Notes: generated from the sequence alone by a model not told the origin. A stretch of 34,284 nt of DNA from an uncultured Chryseobacterium sp. (GCA_913777465.1 CAJYRQ010000052.1:1-34284); one strand, 5' to 3'; shown: positions 16,923 to 25,402, counted from the stretch's first letter. Program-made: numbers and translations.

Positions 16923-18467
16923 ATGTCGGAAAAGATATTATGGATAGATGATGAAATAGATTTACTTAAACCTCACATCGTTTTCCTTGAGAAAAAAGGA
17001 TACCAGGTAACGCCTTTAAACAATGTAAACGAGGCCCTTGAACTAATTGATTCGGAGAAATTCGCCCTAGTCCTGATTGATGAGAATATGCCGGGTATTT
17101 CCGGCTTGGAAGCCATTCCCATGATCAAGGACAAAGACAATTCCCTAAAGATCGTCATGGTTACAAAAAGTGAAGAGGAACATATTATGGAAGAGGCAAT
17201 CGGCTCGCAGATTGCCGATTATATATTAAAGCCCGTAAACCCAAACCAGATTTTATTATCCTTAAAGAAAAACCTCCAGGAAGATAACCTGGTGGAGCAG
17301 AAGACCATTCTCCAGTACCAACAGGAATTCAGGAACCTTTCGATGGAACTTTCTTATCTCCGAACATACCAGGAGTGGGCAGAATATTATAAAAAAATCC
17401 TTAACTGGGAAATTAAGTTCGATAAGGTAACGGATAACGAGTTTGCAGACCTTTTGCAGTCACAAAAAGAAGAAGCCAACATCCAGTTTGCGAAGTTCAT
17501 CGAGAAAAATTATGAAGACTGGCTTCATGGTTCGGATAAGCCGATGATGAGCCATACGCTTTTCAAAGAGAAAGTAAAACCGGAAGTAGAAAAAGATAAG
17601 GTTTTATTGCTGATGATTGATAATCTGCGTTACGACCAGTGGAAGGTGGTGGAACCTTTGTTTACGAAATATTACAATAAAGTTTCCGAAGATTATTATT
17701 ACAGTATTCTTCCCACCGCCACCCAATATGCGAGAAACTCTTTCTTTGCCGGGCTAATGCCTTCTGAAATTGAAAAGCGCTTCCCGGACAAATGGTTCAA
17801 TGATAATGAGGAGGGAAACAAAAACGAATACGAGCGGGATTTTCTGGAAGACCAGATGAAGAGAATCGGGCTGAGTTCTAAATCGATGAAATACCTGAAA
17901 GTACTGAATGCGGATTTTGAACGAAAAATTTATGATGACTTCAACCAGCACAAAAATAATGACCTGTTGGTGATCGTTTACAATTTCATTGATATTCTTT
18001 CCCATGCAAAAACGGATAACCATATTGTAGACCAGCTGATCCGTGATGATAAGACCTTCCGGTCTTTGACCCTGAACTGGTTTGAAAACTCGTCATTGCT
18101 GAAAATTATTAAAACAGCGGCAGAAAGCGGCTTTAAATTGGTTATTACCACTGATCACGGGACCGTTTATGTAAAAAAACCGAGCAAAGTGGTTGGTGAC
18201 CGTGAAACATCTACCAATATCCGTTATAAAACAGGAAAGAGCTTAACGTATGACGACAGCGATGTATGGGCGATCACAAACCCTGAAAAGTTATTTCTGC
18301 CTAAAGGAAATTTAAGTTCGAAATATATTTTTGCGAAGAATAATATTTTCCTGGCTTATCCGAAGAATTACAATCACTTTGTGAATTATTATAAGGAAAC
18401 GTATCAACACGGAGGAATTTCACTGGAAGAGTGCATCATTCCGATCAGTATTCTGGAACCTAAATAG
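16923..18467 (+). CDS. porX: PorX, T9SS response regulator with a PglZ-type phosphatase-fold domain
   Basis: A 514-residue protein. Residues 1-120 are a receiver domain with the acidic pocket D9/D10, phosphoacceptor D53 (LVLIDENMPG) and the conserved lysine in YILKPVNP. A helical linker follows. From about 230 comes the alkaline-phosphatase-superfamily (PglZ) domain: metal-binding LLMIDNLRYDQW, a likely nucleophile threonine in ILPTATQYAR, and LVITTDHGT. In Porphyromonas and Flavobacterium PorX works with the sensor PorY to control type IX secretion, and its effector domain is reported to be a zinc phosphodiesterase. No porY is in the window. The gene ends in a strong terminator. Confidence 0.95.
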   Translation: MSEKILWIDDEIDLLKPHIVFLEKKGYQVTPLNNVNEALELIDSEKFALVLIDENMPGISGLEAIPMIKDKDNSLKIVMVTKSEEEHIMEEAIGSQIADYILKPVNPNQILLSLKKNLQEDNLVEQKTILQYQQEFRNLSMELSYLRTYQEWAEYYKKILNWEIKFDKVTDNEFADLLQSQKEEANIQFAKFIEKNYEDWLHGSDKPMMSHTLFKEKVKPEVEKDKVLLLMIDNLRYDQWKVVEPLFTKYYNKVSEDYYYSILPTATQYARNSFFAGLMPSEIEKRFPDKWFNDNEEGNKNEYERDFLEDQMKRIGLSSKSMKYLKVLNADFERKIYDDFNQHKNNDLLVIVYNFIDILSHAKTDNHIVDQLIRDDKTFRSLTLNWFENSSLLKIIKTAAESGFKLVITTDHGTVYVKKPSKVVGDRETSTNIRYKTGKSLTYDDSDVWAITNPEKLFLPKGNLSSKYIFAKNNIFLAYPKNYNHFVNYYKETYQHGGISLEECIIPISILEPK

Positions 18468-18487
18468 TATTCTTTTAAATGAGATAA

Positions 18488-18527
18488 GGAGCGGAAAAAA
18501 TCTTTGATTTTTTCCGCTCCTTTTTTA
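18488..18527 (+). terminator. Strong intrinsic terminator after porX
   Basis: A perfect 15-base stem (18488-18502 with 18506-18520, outer bases GGAGCGG/CCGCTCC), three-base loop and a run of six T. Confidence 0.92.
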
Positions 18528-18531
18528 TTAA

Positions 18532-18539
18532 TATTTTTG
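18532..18539 (+). promoter_or_regulatory. -7 box of the xth promoter
   Basis: TATTTTTG fits TAnnTTTG and ends four bases before the xth ATG, again suggesting little or no leader. The upstream side is filled by the porX terminator, and no -33 TTG is seen. Confidence 0.4.
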
Positions 18540-18543
18540 AGGC

Positions 18544-19308
18544 ATGAAATTAATCACTTATAACGTAAACGGAATCCGGGCAGCCTTTACCAAGGACTTT
18601 TTAGGCTGGCTGAAAACGGCAGATCCGGATGTAATCTGCATTCAGGAAAGCAAAGCCGGCAACGACCAGATCGATATTGAAAGCCTTGAAAAGCTGGGCT
18701 ATCACAGTTACTGGCATTCGGCGGAGCGAAAAGGCTACAGCGGCGTCGGAATCGCATCAAAAATCAAACCCAACCATGTAGAATATGGGTGCGGTATCGA
18801 AAGCTACGACAGCGAAGGGAGGATCATCCGTGCAGATTTCGACGGTTTCTCTGCCATTTCAGTGTATGTGCCTTCCGCGTCCAATATTGAGAGGCTGGAA
18901 TTCAAGATGGAGTTCTGCCGTGATTTTTCGGATTATATTAAAAACCTGAAGAAAGAAATTCCGAATCTCATTATTTCAGGGGATTTCAACATCTGCCATG
19001 AAGCGATCGACATCCATGATCCGGTACGGTTGAAAAACGTTTCCGGGTTTTTACCGATGGAACGGGAATGGATGACGGATTTTATCAATGAATGCGAACT
19101 GATCGACAGTTTCCGGTTTTTCAACAATGAGCCGGATCATTATACCTGGTGGAGCTACCGGCAGAATGCAAGAGGAAAGAACAAAGGCTGGAGGCTGGAT
19201 TACAACTTTACGTCCTATAGCTTAAAAGACAAGCTTACAAGGGCCGTTATTCTGAAGGAAGCGGTTCATTCCGACCATTGCCCTGCACTGGTGGAATTAA
19301 GCCTTTAA
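18544..19308 (+). CDS. xth: Exodeoxyribonuclease III
   Basis: A 254-residue AP endonuclease and 3'-5' exonuclease of base excision repair. All family motifs are present: ITYNVNGIRAA at the start, the metal-binding glutamate in CIQESKA, ISGDFNICH (catalytic Asp and Asn) and HSDHCPALVEL with the final catalytic His. Single gene, 76 bases after porX and separated from it by a terminator. Confidence 0.96.
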   Translation: MKLITYNVNGIRAAFTKDFLGWLKTADPDVICIQESKAGNDQIDIESLEKLGYHSYWHSAERKGYSGVGIASKIKPNHVEYGCGIESYDSEGRIIRADFDGFSAISVYVPSASNIERLEFKMEFCRDFSDYIKNLKKEIPNLIISGDFNICHEAIDIHDPVRLKNVSGFLPMEREWMTDFINECELIDSFRFFNNEPDHYTWWSYRQNARGKNKGWRLDYNFTSYSLKDKLTRAVILKEAVHSDHCPALVELSL

Positions 19309-19314
19309 ATAAAG

Positions 19315-19358
19315 CAAAAAAAGAGGCGGTCTCAAAATTGAGACCGCCTCTTTTAATT
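19315..19358. terminator. Bidirectional terminator between xth and rlpA-like gene
   Basis: AAAAGAGGCGGTCTCAA and its exact reverse complement enclose only two bases (19319-19335 with 19338-19354). Flanking A-run and T-run let it work for both convergent genes. Confidence 0.9.
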
Positions 19359-19371
19359 TAAATCATAAAAT

Positions 19372-19743
19372 TTAATCGACAATTTCATATTCCACCGGAA
19401 TGGTACCGTTTCCGGTATCCCCGATTTCATCGAACGCTGCTTTAGACATATCCAAAGCTCTTGTAGAATGGTAAGGCCCTCTGTCATTTACTTTCACTAT
19501 TACCTCTTTACCATTGTTCAGGTTGGTTACCTTAATACTTGTTCCGAAAGGAAGCGTTCTGTTTGCCGCAGTGAACTTTGCATTATCAAAGATCTCGCCG
19601 CTGGCTGTTTTTCTACCGTTAAATTTATCGTGGTAGTACGATGCATAACTTGTTTTTTTCGCATCTATGGCATTCATTTTGAACGAATAAATACCAAGGG
19701 TTGAAATCATCATTATGATTACGAGAATGAATCTTTTCATCAT
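19372..19743 (-). CDS. RlpA-like secreted double-psi beta-barrel protein
   Basis: A 123-residue protein with an N-terminal signal or anchor segment (about 4-22). The remainder is a single RlpA-type domain: SYYHDKFNGRKTASGEIFD, LPFGTSIKVTN, and VKVNDRGPY followed by ALDMSKAAFDEIG. Family members are septal lytic transglycosylases or bind peptidoglycan. This one lacks the C-terminal SPOR domain, so it may be a short cell-wall-active protein. Two adjacent ATG codons at its start are both possible. Confidence 0.85.
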   Translation of the reverse strand: MMKRFILVIIMMISTLGIYSFKMNAIDAKKTSYASYYHDKFNGRKTASGEIFDNAKFTAANRTLPFGTSIKVTNLNNGKEVIVKVNDRGPYHSTRALDMSKAAFDEIGDTGNGTIPVEYEIVD

Positions 19744-19771
19744 TTTGAACTTTTATTGGTTTTGACAGGGG

Positions 19772-19779
19772 CAAATCTA
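19772..19779 (-). promoter_or_regulatory. -7 box upstream of the rlpA-like gene
   Basis: TAGATTTG on the minus strand, identical to the well-supported box at 5659, lies 28 bases before the ATG. No -33 TTG was found. Confidence 0.4.
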
Positions 19780-19971
19780 AAAGGATTCTTTTAACGAGCC
19801 TATTTTATTTATTAACGAATGTTAATAAAAACCAAAAAATATCTTAATTTTACCTGTAACTCCTTACTACTAGCTACTTTAAAGCCTATTGTTAAAATAT
19901 GTTAAAAAAAGTATTAAAACGTTAATAAATTTAACTAAAAGACTAAAATTAACATAAATTTAACACTTAAT

Positions 19972-19979
19972 TAGGTTTG
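19972..19979 (+). promoter_or_regulatory. Possible plus-strand -7 box in the rlpA-rimO gap
   Basis: TAGGTTTG fits TAnnTTTG and lies nine bases before an ATG that opens a 41-codon frame. No -33 TTG is seen. The surrounding sequence is very rich in GTTAA/TTAAC words. Confidence 0.3.
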
Positions 19980-19988
19980 ATAATCAAT

Positions 19989-20114
19989 ATGTTAAATATT
20001 TTCACAAAGCTTAAAACAGGTATATTATTCTATTCTAAATGCCTGCTATCGTTGACTACAAGGTTGTTTACGGAATTTTCATGTTTTAATTTCATTAAGA
20101 TCTTTTTGCTGTGA
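19989..20114 (+). CDS. Possible small protein of 41 residues
   Basis: A short frame starting MLNIFTKLK with a hydrophobic, Phe- and Leu-rich remainder and two cysteines. Its only support is position: a -7 box nine bases upstream, and a terminator-like hairpin about 200 bases downstream. No family is recognised and chance is quite possible. The same region could instead give a noncoding RNA of about 350 bases. Confidence 0.25.
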   Translation: MLNIFTKLKTGILFYSKCLLSLTTRLFTEFSCFNFIKIFLL

Positions 20115-20252
20115 ATGGTTTGAGTGCAAAAGTTATTCACTAGTTTTCTATTCTAATAAACATAAGCACGCAAAGCTTTCTTTACTACTTTTTGTCTGTA
20201 AGTCCACAGGGCCATTTTCACTTGACGAAATCTATGAAGTTTTTATAACAGA

Positions 20253-20272
20253 ATATACTGTCAGCAGTATAT
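20253..20272. repeat. Short perfect hairpin in the intergenic region
   Basis: ATATACTG and CAGTATAT are exact reverse complements around TCAG. No T-run follows, so it is not a simple terminator. It may be a stem in an RNA or a protein-binding site. The rest of 19980-20310 shows nothing else that can be named. Confidence 0.4.
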
Positions 20273-20310
20273 CTGAAGCAAGAAGATTTTCCAAACCTTT
20301 AAATGGCAAA

Positions 20311-20341
20311 TAAAAACCGGTGAAACTTCACCGGTTTTTAT
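20311..20341. terminator. Bidirectional terminator after rimO
   Basis: AAAAACCGGTGAA and TTCACCGGTTTTT pair around two bases, with A and T runs on the flanks. It lies 45 bases after the rimO stop on the minus strand and can also end a plus-strand transcript from the gap. Confidence 0.85.
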
Positions 20342-20385
20342 ATTTTAAAATAATGTTGATCTTTAATTCATCAGATTAAAACCTT

Positions 20386-21687
20386 TTAGACCAATTCTCC
20401 GTACAAATCGAATTCTTCAGCAGAGGTAATCTTTACGTTGGCAAATTCGCCGATGGAAATATAGGTATTCTCAGCAGAAACCAGAACGGTGTTGTCTACG
20501 TCAGGGGAATCATATTCGGTTCTTCCGATAAAATAATTTCCTTCCTTTCTGTCAAAAATGCATTTATAGATTTGACCGATTTTCTCCTGGTTCTTTTCCC
20601 ATGAAATCTGGGACTGGATTTCCATGATTTCTTCTACCCTGGCTTCTTTTACTTCCTGCGGAATGGTATCCTCCAGGACATAAGCTCCGGTATTTTCCTC
20701 ATGGGAATAGGTAAAGCAGCCTAATCTGTCGAATTTCTGAGTTCTCACCCAATCTTTCAGCTCCTGGAAAATTTCTTCCGTTTCTCCGGGATAGCCGACA
20801 ATCAGCGTGGTTCTGATGGCCATATCCGGAACTTTTTCCCTGAATTTTGCCAGAAGGGCATCTGTTTTTTCGTGGGTGGTTCCTCTTTTCATCGACTTCA
20901 GCAATTCCGAATTGATATGCTGCAGCGGAATATCGATATAGTTGCAGACTTTGGGTTCTTCTCTGATGATATCCAGTACGTCTTCCGGGAATCCGCTCGG
21001 GAAAGCATAATGAAGACGGATCCACTCGATCCCTTCTACTTTTACCAGTTCTTTTAATAAATCGCCCAGCGCACGTTTTTTGTAAATATCAAGACCATAA
21101 TAGGTAAGGTCCTGAGCAATCAGGATCAGTTCCTTGGTTCCTTTTTTCGCCAGCTTCTGCGCTTCAGTTACAAGCTTTTCGATCGGAGTGGAAACGTGGC
21201 CTCCTCTCATCAATGGAATTGCGCAGAACGAACAAGGACGGTCGCATCCTTCGGAAATCTTAAGATACGCGTAGTGTTTCGGCGTGGTCGTTAGTCTTTC
21301 TCCGACAAGCTCATGCTTATAGTCAGCTCCTAAATGTTTCAGCAGAATCGGCAGATCCCTGGTCCCGAAATATTGGTCCACGTCAGGAATTTCACGGATC
21401 AGATCCGGCTTGTATCTTTCGGAAAGACAACCGGTAACGAAAACTTTCTCAACCTCTCCCCTGTTTTTAGCCTCTACATAATCAAGAATGGTATTGATGG
21501 ATTCCTCCTTGGCATTATCGATAAATCCGCAGGTATTAATCACTACAATATCTCCGCGGTCCTCATGAACAACTTCTTTACCATTGGCTTTAAGCTGACT
21601 CATCAACACTTCGGAATCATAAACGTTCTTGGAACAACCAAGCGTTACTACATTAATTTTCTTTTTACCTACAGATTTCGTACGCAT
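20386..21687 (-). CDS. rimO: Ribosomal protein S12 methylthiotransferase
   Basis: A 433-residue radical SAM enzyme that methylthiolates an aspartate of ribosomal protein S12. The N-terminal domain has cysteines in TLGCSKNVYDSE, INTCGF and VTGCLSERY for the second iron-sulfur cluster; the radical SAM motif is EGCDRPCSFC; a C-terminal TRAM domain follows. The LGCSKN form separates it from the tRNA enzyme MiaB, which has YGCQMN. ATG at 21687 is chosen; the longer frame begins at TTG inside the promoter region. Confidence 0.95.
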   Translation of the reverse strand: MRTKSVGKKKINVVTLGCSKNVYDSEVLMSQLKANGKEVVHEDRGDIVVINTCGFIDNAKEESINTILDYVEAKNRGEVEKVFVTGCLSERYKPDLIREIPDVDQYFGTRDLPILLKHLGADYKHELVGERLTTTPKHYAYLKISEGCDRPCSFCAIPLMRGGHVSTPIEKLVTEAQKLAKKGTKELILIAQDLTYYGLDIYKKRALGDLLKELVKVEGIEWIRLHYAFPSGFPEDVLDIIREEPKVCNYIDIPLQHINSELLKSMKRGTTHEKTDALLAKFREKVPDMAIRTTLIVGYPGETEEIFQELKDWVRTQKFDRLGCFTYSHEENTGAYVLEDTIPQEVKEARVEEIMEIQSQISWEKNQEKIGQIYKCIFDRKEGNYFIGRTEYDSPDVDNTVLVSAENTYISIGEFANVKITSAEEFDLYGELV

Positions 21688-21706
21688 CTTTTTGATTTTG
21701 AGTTTG

Positions 21707-21714
21707 CAAAGATA
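21707..21714 (-). promoter_or_regulatory. -7 box upstream of rimO
   Basis: TATCTTTG on the minus strand, the same octamer as at lptB and lpxD, 19 bases before the rimO ATG. No -33 TTG at the usual spacing. Confidence 0.45.
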
Positions 21715-21736
21715 CAAAATATTGAAGAGTCTGAAT

Positions 21737-21771
21737 AAAAAATAAAAGCCACTTTATAAAGAGGCTTTTAT
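21737..21771 (-). terminator. Terminator at the end of the polysaccharide locus
   Basis: Stem ATAAAAGCC (21742-21750) with GGCTTTTAT (21763-21771) followed on the minus strand by a T-rich run. It starts eight bases past the rmlC stop and separates the sugar locus from rimO. Confidence 0.8.
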
Positions 21772-21778
21772 ATCGTAT

Positions 21779-22324
21779 TTAGAAGTTTCCTTCAGCAAAT
21801 GCTGGCAAATCTCTGTCTTTATCTGATAATTGTACAATATCCAAGGGTAATTTCCAATCTATATTGAGTTCAGGATCATTCCAAATTACACTTCCTTCCG
21901 ATTCTTTATGATAGAAATTATCGCATTTATAGGAGAAGATGGCTGTCTCACTCAATACAGAAAATCCATGACCAAATCCTCTCGGCACATATAATTGCAA
22001 TTTGTTTTCGGGAGTCAGCTCAATACCGAACCACTTTCCAAAGGATGAGGAATCTCTTCGCAGGTCTACTGCTACATCAAACACCTTTCCTTCCAGACAA
22101 GAAACCAGCTTGGCTTGGGCATGTTCTCCTTTTTGCAGATGAATTCCTCTTAAAACACCGTATGAAGATTTTGAGATGTTATCCTGTACAAAATGCCCAT
22201 TCATTCCCGTAAGTTCTTCAAACTTTTTTTCGTTGAATTTTTCAAAAAAATAGCCCCTGTCATCTTCAAAGATGGTGGGTTCGATAATATAGCAGTCTTT
22301 TAAAGGGGTTTCTTTTATTTTCAT
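21779..22324 (-). CDS. rfbC: dTDP-4-dehydrorhamnose 3,5-epimerase
   Basis: A 181-residue cupin-fold enzyme of the RmlC family: DDRGYFFEKFNE at the start, the catalytic-His region LRGIHLQKG, and VPRGFGHGFSVLSE. It epimerises dTDP-4-keto-6-deoxyglucose on the way to L-rhamnose or related sugars. The partner genes rmlA, rmlB and rmlD are not in this window, so they must lie beyond it or elsewhere. It is the last gene of the locus, 12 bases after the initiating transferase gene. Confidence 0.93.
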   Translation of the reverse strand: MKIKETPLKDCYIIEPTIFEDDRGYFFEKFNEKKFEELTGMNGHFVQDNISKSSYGVLRGIHLQKGEHAQAKLVSCLEGKVFDVAVDLRRDSSSFGKWFGIELTPENKLQLYVPRGFGHGFSVLSETAIFSYKCDNFYHKESEGSVIWNDPELNIDWKLPLDIVQLSDKDRDLPAFAEGNF

Positions 22325-22336
22325 AATTTAATTTTA

Positions 22337-23299
22337 TTAAAGATTATATTTCTTCTTCAGACTCCACTTCAGTCCAAGATAAAGCGCTCCGACAGGAAGA
22401 AAAATAAGGAATACCGTTACCAGCACAGGAAGCCTGGAACAAATAAGGAATACATTCACAAGCAGCTGAACAGCAGCATACACAGCACTGATTACCAAAT
22501 GTGAAACTTTTTTTTCATTGGCAAACAGTTGATACAAATGTCTTCTATGCGCTTCAAAGATATTTTCTTTCAGCAATATTCTTTCCACAATGGTTAATAC
22601 GACTTCCATTCCGTAAACAGAAAGTAAAAAAATGTACTTATATTCTCCGGTTTTCATGATAAGCAGGGTAATCAGTCCAATCACCCAAAAACCGATCCCC
22701 ATACTTCCTACATCGCCCGCAAAGCATTTGGCTTTTTTCCTGAAATTGAAAAATAAGAAAACCAAACAGGCCAGAATAGGATACAATATAAAATCATTGT
22801 CCGTAAACGGAATAACGCTTTTATTAATATAAGCCAAGGAAGCTAACGTAACCCAGCTGTATAATCCGGTCATCCCATTAATCCCATCCATGAAATTATA
22901 AGCATTTAAGGTTCCTATAATTAAAATAAAGGCTATGGGCCATATCCAAAATGGCATTAATTCAAATGCGCCGGTGAAATATAGCAGGAGAATAACCGAA
23001 ATCAGATGGATCGCCAGCCTGATCCGGTTTGACAATGTTCTGACATCATCTATAAAGCTGATGATGCAAATGGCAAGCAGTCCTAAGCCGAATGACCAAT
23101 AATTTTCTACAGCTTGATTAAAATTAAAAAGAGAAAATACAATAAAAGCCAACGGGAAGATGATTCCACCTCCACGCAATGTAATTTGTGTATGGGCACT
23201 CCGGTGGTTGGGCTTATCTATGATGTTGTATTTATCTGCAATTCTGAAGTAGATCAATATAAAGACCAACAATATAATCGTGACTAAAATATATTCCAT
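22337..23299 (-). CDS. Initiating sugar-phosphate transferase, WecA/WbpL-like
   Basis: A 320-residue integral membrane protein with about ten helices of the MraY/WecA family, which moves a HexNAc-1-phosphate from UDP to undecaprenyl phosphate. Family motifs are present: FIDDVRTL, NAYNFMDGINGMTG, CFAGDVGSMGIGF and EAHRRHLYQ. It should start assembly of the polysaccharide repeat unit. Which sugar it uses is unknown; its placement three bases after an SDR gene resembles the wbpV-wbpL pair of Pseudomonas aeruginosa, where the first sugar is a 6-deoxy-HexNAc. Confidence 0.92.
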   Translation of the reverse strand: MEYILVTIILLVFILIYFRIADKYNIIDKPNHRSAHTQITLRGGGIIFPLAFIVFSLFNFNQAVENYWSFGLGLLAICIISFIDDVRTLSNRIRLAIHLISVILLLYFTGAFELMPFWIWPIAFILIIGTLNAYNFMDGINGMTGLYSWVTLASLAYINKSVIPFTDNDFILYPILACLVFLFFNFRKKAKCFAGDVGSMGIGFWVIGLITLLIMKTGEYKYIFLLSVYGMEVVLTIVERILLKENIFEAHRRHLYQLFANEKKVSHLVISAVYAAVQLLVNVFLICSRLPVLVTVFLIFLPVGALYLGLKWSLKKKYNL

Positions 23300-23302
23300 A
23301 AG

Positions 23303-24196
23303 TTATATTTTAAATTTCTCCATTACATTTGAAGCTGAAAAACCGAGATCGTGTTTCACTTTCACATTAGAAAACGTAAGGTTACTGGTAATCTTTTTTA
23401 GTTTTAAGGAATTTATCGGTGCACTTTTTCCTATTAAATCTCCGCATATAGCTAAACCTTTTGCAATTACGAACGGAATACTTTTAGGATTTTTCTTATG
23501 CAAAAGACAGGATATCTTTCTAGAAATTTCGTTAAAATCAGGATTCATATCATCGCAAACATTATATATGCCACCTTTATTCTTTAAAGCCAAAAAAGTA
23601 AGTTCCGCAAAGTCCTCTACCCAAAAAATACTTTTTTTCGCCTTTCCGCCTGCAATGTTAAAATATTTATTTTTTTTTATTGCATTGATCATATCTCCTA
23701 AATTTCCAGGAGGATTAGGTCCCGCAATCAGGGAAGGTCTGAACACAAATAATTTCACATGATGAGCATTACACCATTCCTGAAGAAAATTCTCCGCCAA
23801 TATTTTACTTTTTGCATAAGGCGTACTCCCTTCCAAAGGAAAATCTTCATGAATACGTTCTCCGAAATCTTTTCCATAAACCGCCACTGTACTGATAAAA
23901 ATAAAAATATTGGGTACGTTTTTTTCTAAAGACCTGCACAAGTTTTTCGTTCCTTCAAAGTTTATATCGAAAAATTTCTTTTCCTCGTCTTTATTTTGGG
24001 GTATAGAATGCGCCTTTCCTGCAGCATGGAAAATAATCTCAAATTTTTCTTTAAACATAGGAATTTCATCTGCAATATTATAGATATAATCTGCATCATG
24101 AGTTCCAAAAGTTTTTACATCAAAAAACTTCTTCCTTAGTAGTGGAATTACATTTTTTCCTAAAAAGCCATTGGCTCCGGTGAATAATATTTTCAT
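23303..24196 (-). CDS. NAD(P)-dependent sugar epimerase or 4-ketoreductase (SDR)
   Basis: A 297-residue extended SDR. The dinucleotide motif is TGANGFLGKN (6-15); HAAGKAHSIP and the Ser of STVAVYG with YAKSK give the catalytic Ser-Tyr-Lys set. The form resembles WbpV-like enzymes that reduce the 4-keto group of UDP-6-deoxy-HexNAc, giving UDP-QuiNAc or UDP-FucNAc. A plain UDP-GlcNAc 4-epimerase is the alternative. The start abuts the stop of the upstream glycosyltransferase, and the downstream WecA-like gene is three bases away, so it probably supplies the initiating sugar. Confidence 0.85.
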   Translation of the reverse strand: MKILFTGANGFLGKNVIPLLRKKFFDVKTFGTHDADYIYNIADEIPMFKEKFEIIFHAAGKAHSIPQNKDEEKKFFDINFEGTKNLCRSLEKNVPNIFIFISTVAVYGKDFGERIHEDFPLEGSTPYAKSKILAENFLQEWCNAHHVKLFVFRPSLIAGPNPPGNLGDMINAIKKNKYFNIAGGKAKKSIFWVEDFAELTFLALKNKGGIYNVCDDMNPDFNEISRKISCLLHKKNPKSIPFVIAKGLAICGDLIGKSAPINSLKLKKITSNLTFSNVKVKHDLGFSASNVMEKFKI

Positions 24197-25402
24197 TTAG
24201 ATAGCCTGATAAAATTTATTCAAAATGATTTCTTCAGAAAATTCCTGTTCTGCCGCGTTCCTCGCATTTTCTTTTTTTATGCTGAGATCAAAAACCGAAT
24301 GATCGTCGAATGAATTGAAGAAATGGAGTAATTCATCTTTTTGGTGCTGCTGAAAAGAGTATCCTATATTTTTTTCCCTTACCAACAGATCTATCTCACT
24401 GTTCCTCTCTCCTAAATACAAAACAGGCTTTCCTGCCGAAAGAATGTTATATGTTTTAGATGGAACACCCAAGCCAAACATTCCTTCTGCAAGACTTACA
24501 AAAGCGATATCTGCCTTGTTCAAAACCGTTACTTGTTCTTCTCTGGAATAAGAATCTCCAAAATATACATTCTTTATATTCTTCGTCTCAACATAATCGA
24601 TCATTTTCTGCTTTACCGCTCCTTCGCCTACAAAATAAAATGCCAGCTTGTTATTGGTTACCTTTTCAATAATCTCCAATAATTCTATAAGCCCCTGTAC
24701 TCTGCCTATATTTCCGGCGTATTGAAAGACTATTTTATCTTTTAAAGGAGAACCTGCTTCAAAAACCTGATCTTTAGAAAGCGGCCGGATGTTTTCGGTA
24801 TCCCCCCAATTTTCAATAATCTTTATTACTGGCTTAACTCTTGACTTTTTAATTTTATCTTCAACCTTTATCTTCATATCCCTTCCTAAAACAATTAACC
24901 GGTCAGCTTGAGAATAAGCCTTATCAAAAACATTTCTTAAGGTCTTGTATAAGATAGAATTTTCAGATTTTATTATTCCGGCGGGAATTGTATTTTCGGG
25001 AAAAACATCGTGTACCAATACTATTAATTCTACATTTTTCAATTTTTTCAGGATCAACATCAATAAGATTAAGGGAGCAGGATTGGTAACGATAAAAACT
25101 TTTTCGCCTTTCTTTACATTTTTAAAGAGATAAAAAAAAATCGAAATGCTTAAAAATATAAACCTGAAGCTTCTGCTGAATAAACTATTTTTATTCCCGG
25201 CAAAGCCTTTTATACGATGCACAAAAACATTTTCCTCCAAAAAAAAGGATTCAGATTTAGTATTTTTATCATACACCGGCTCTCCACATACAACCTTCAC
25301 ATTATATTTGCCAGAGAGCTTATTGGCAATATTCGTCAGAATAAAGGAGGTTGATGTTTCTTCCGGATAAAAAAGTTCGGTGGCAATCCAGAGATTATTC
25401 AT
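24197..25402 (-). CDS. Glycosyltransferase family 4, WbuB-like
   Basis: A 401-residue GT-B enzyme. The N-terminal ATELFYPEETSTS and the C-terminal donor-site region (FQYAGNIGRVQG, FGLGVPSKTYNILSAGKP) fit family 4. Its place directly after the FnlC gene matches E. coli loci in which wbuB, the likely L-FucNAc transferase, follows fnlC. Start ATG at 25402 overlaps the fnlC stop in TAATG; a longer frame from TTG is unlikely. It probably transfers the L-FucNAc or FucNAm residue, by position only. Confidence 0.85.
   Translation of the reverse strand: MNNLWIATELFYPEETSTSFILTNIANKLSGKYNVKVVCGEPVYDKNTKSESFFLEENVFVHRIKGFAGNKNSLFSRSFRFIFLSISIFFYLFKNVKKGEKVFIVTNPAPLILLMLILKKLKNVELIVLVHDVFPENTIPAGIIKSENSILYKTLRNVFDKAYSQADRLIVLGRDMKIKVEDKIKKSRVKPVIKIIENWGDTENIRPLSKDQVFEAGSPLKDKIVFQYAGNIGRVQGLIELLEIIEKVTNNKLAFYFVGEGAVKQKMIDYVETKNIKNVYFGDSYSREEQVTVLNKADIAFVSLAEGMFGLGVPSKTYNILSAGKPVLYLGERNSEIDLLVREKNIGYSFQQHQKDELLHFFNSFDDHSVFDLSIKKENARNAAEQEFSEEIILNKFYQAI

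Noticed and set aside
19784-20000. Repeated GTTAA/TTAAC words as a replication origin or repeat array
   Set aside because: No regular spacing or DnaA-type boxes, and no dnaA gene nearby; simple AT richness explains them.
20386-21687. MiaB (tRNA methylthiotransferase) instead of RimO
   Set aside because: The N-terminal motif LGCSKN is of the RimO form.
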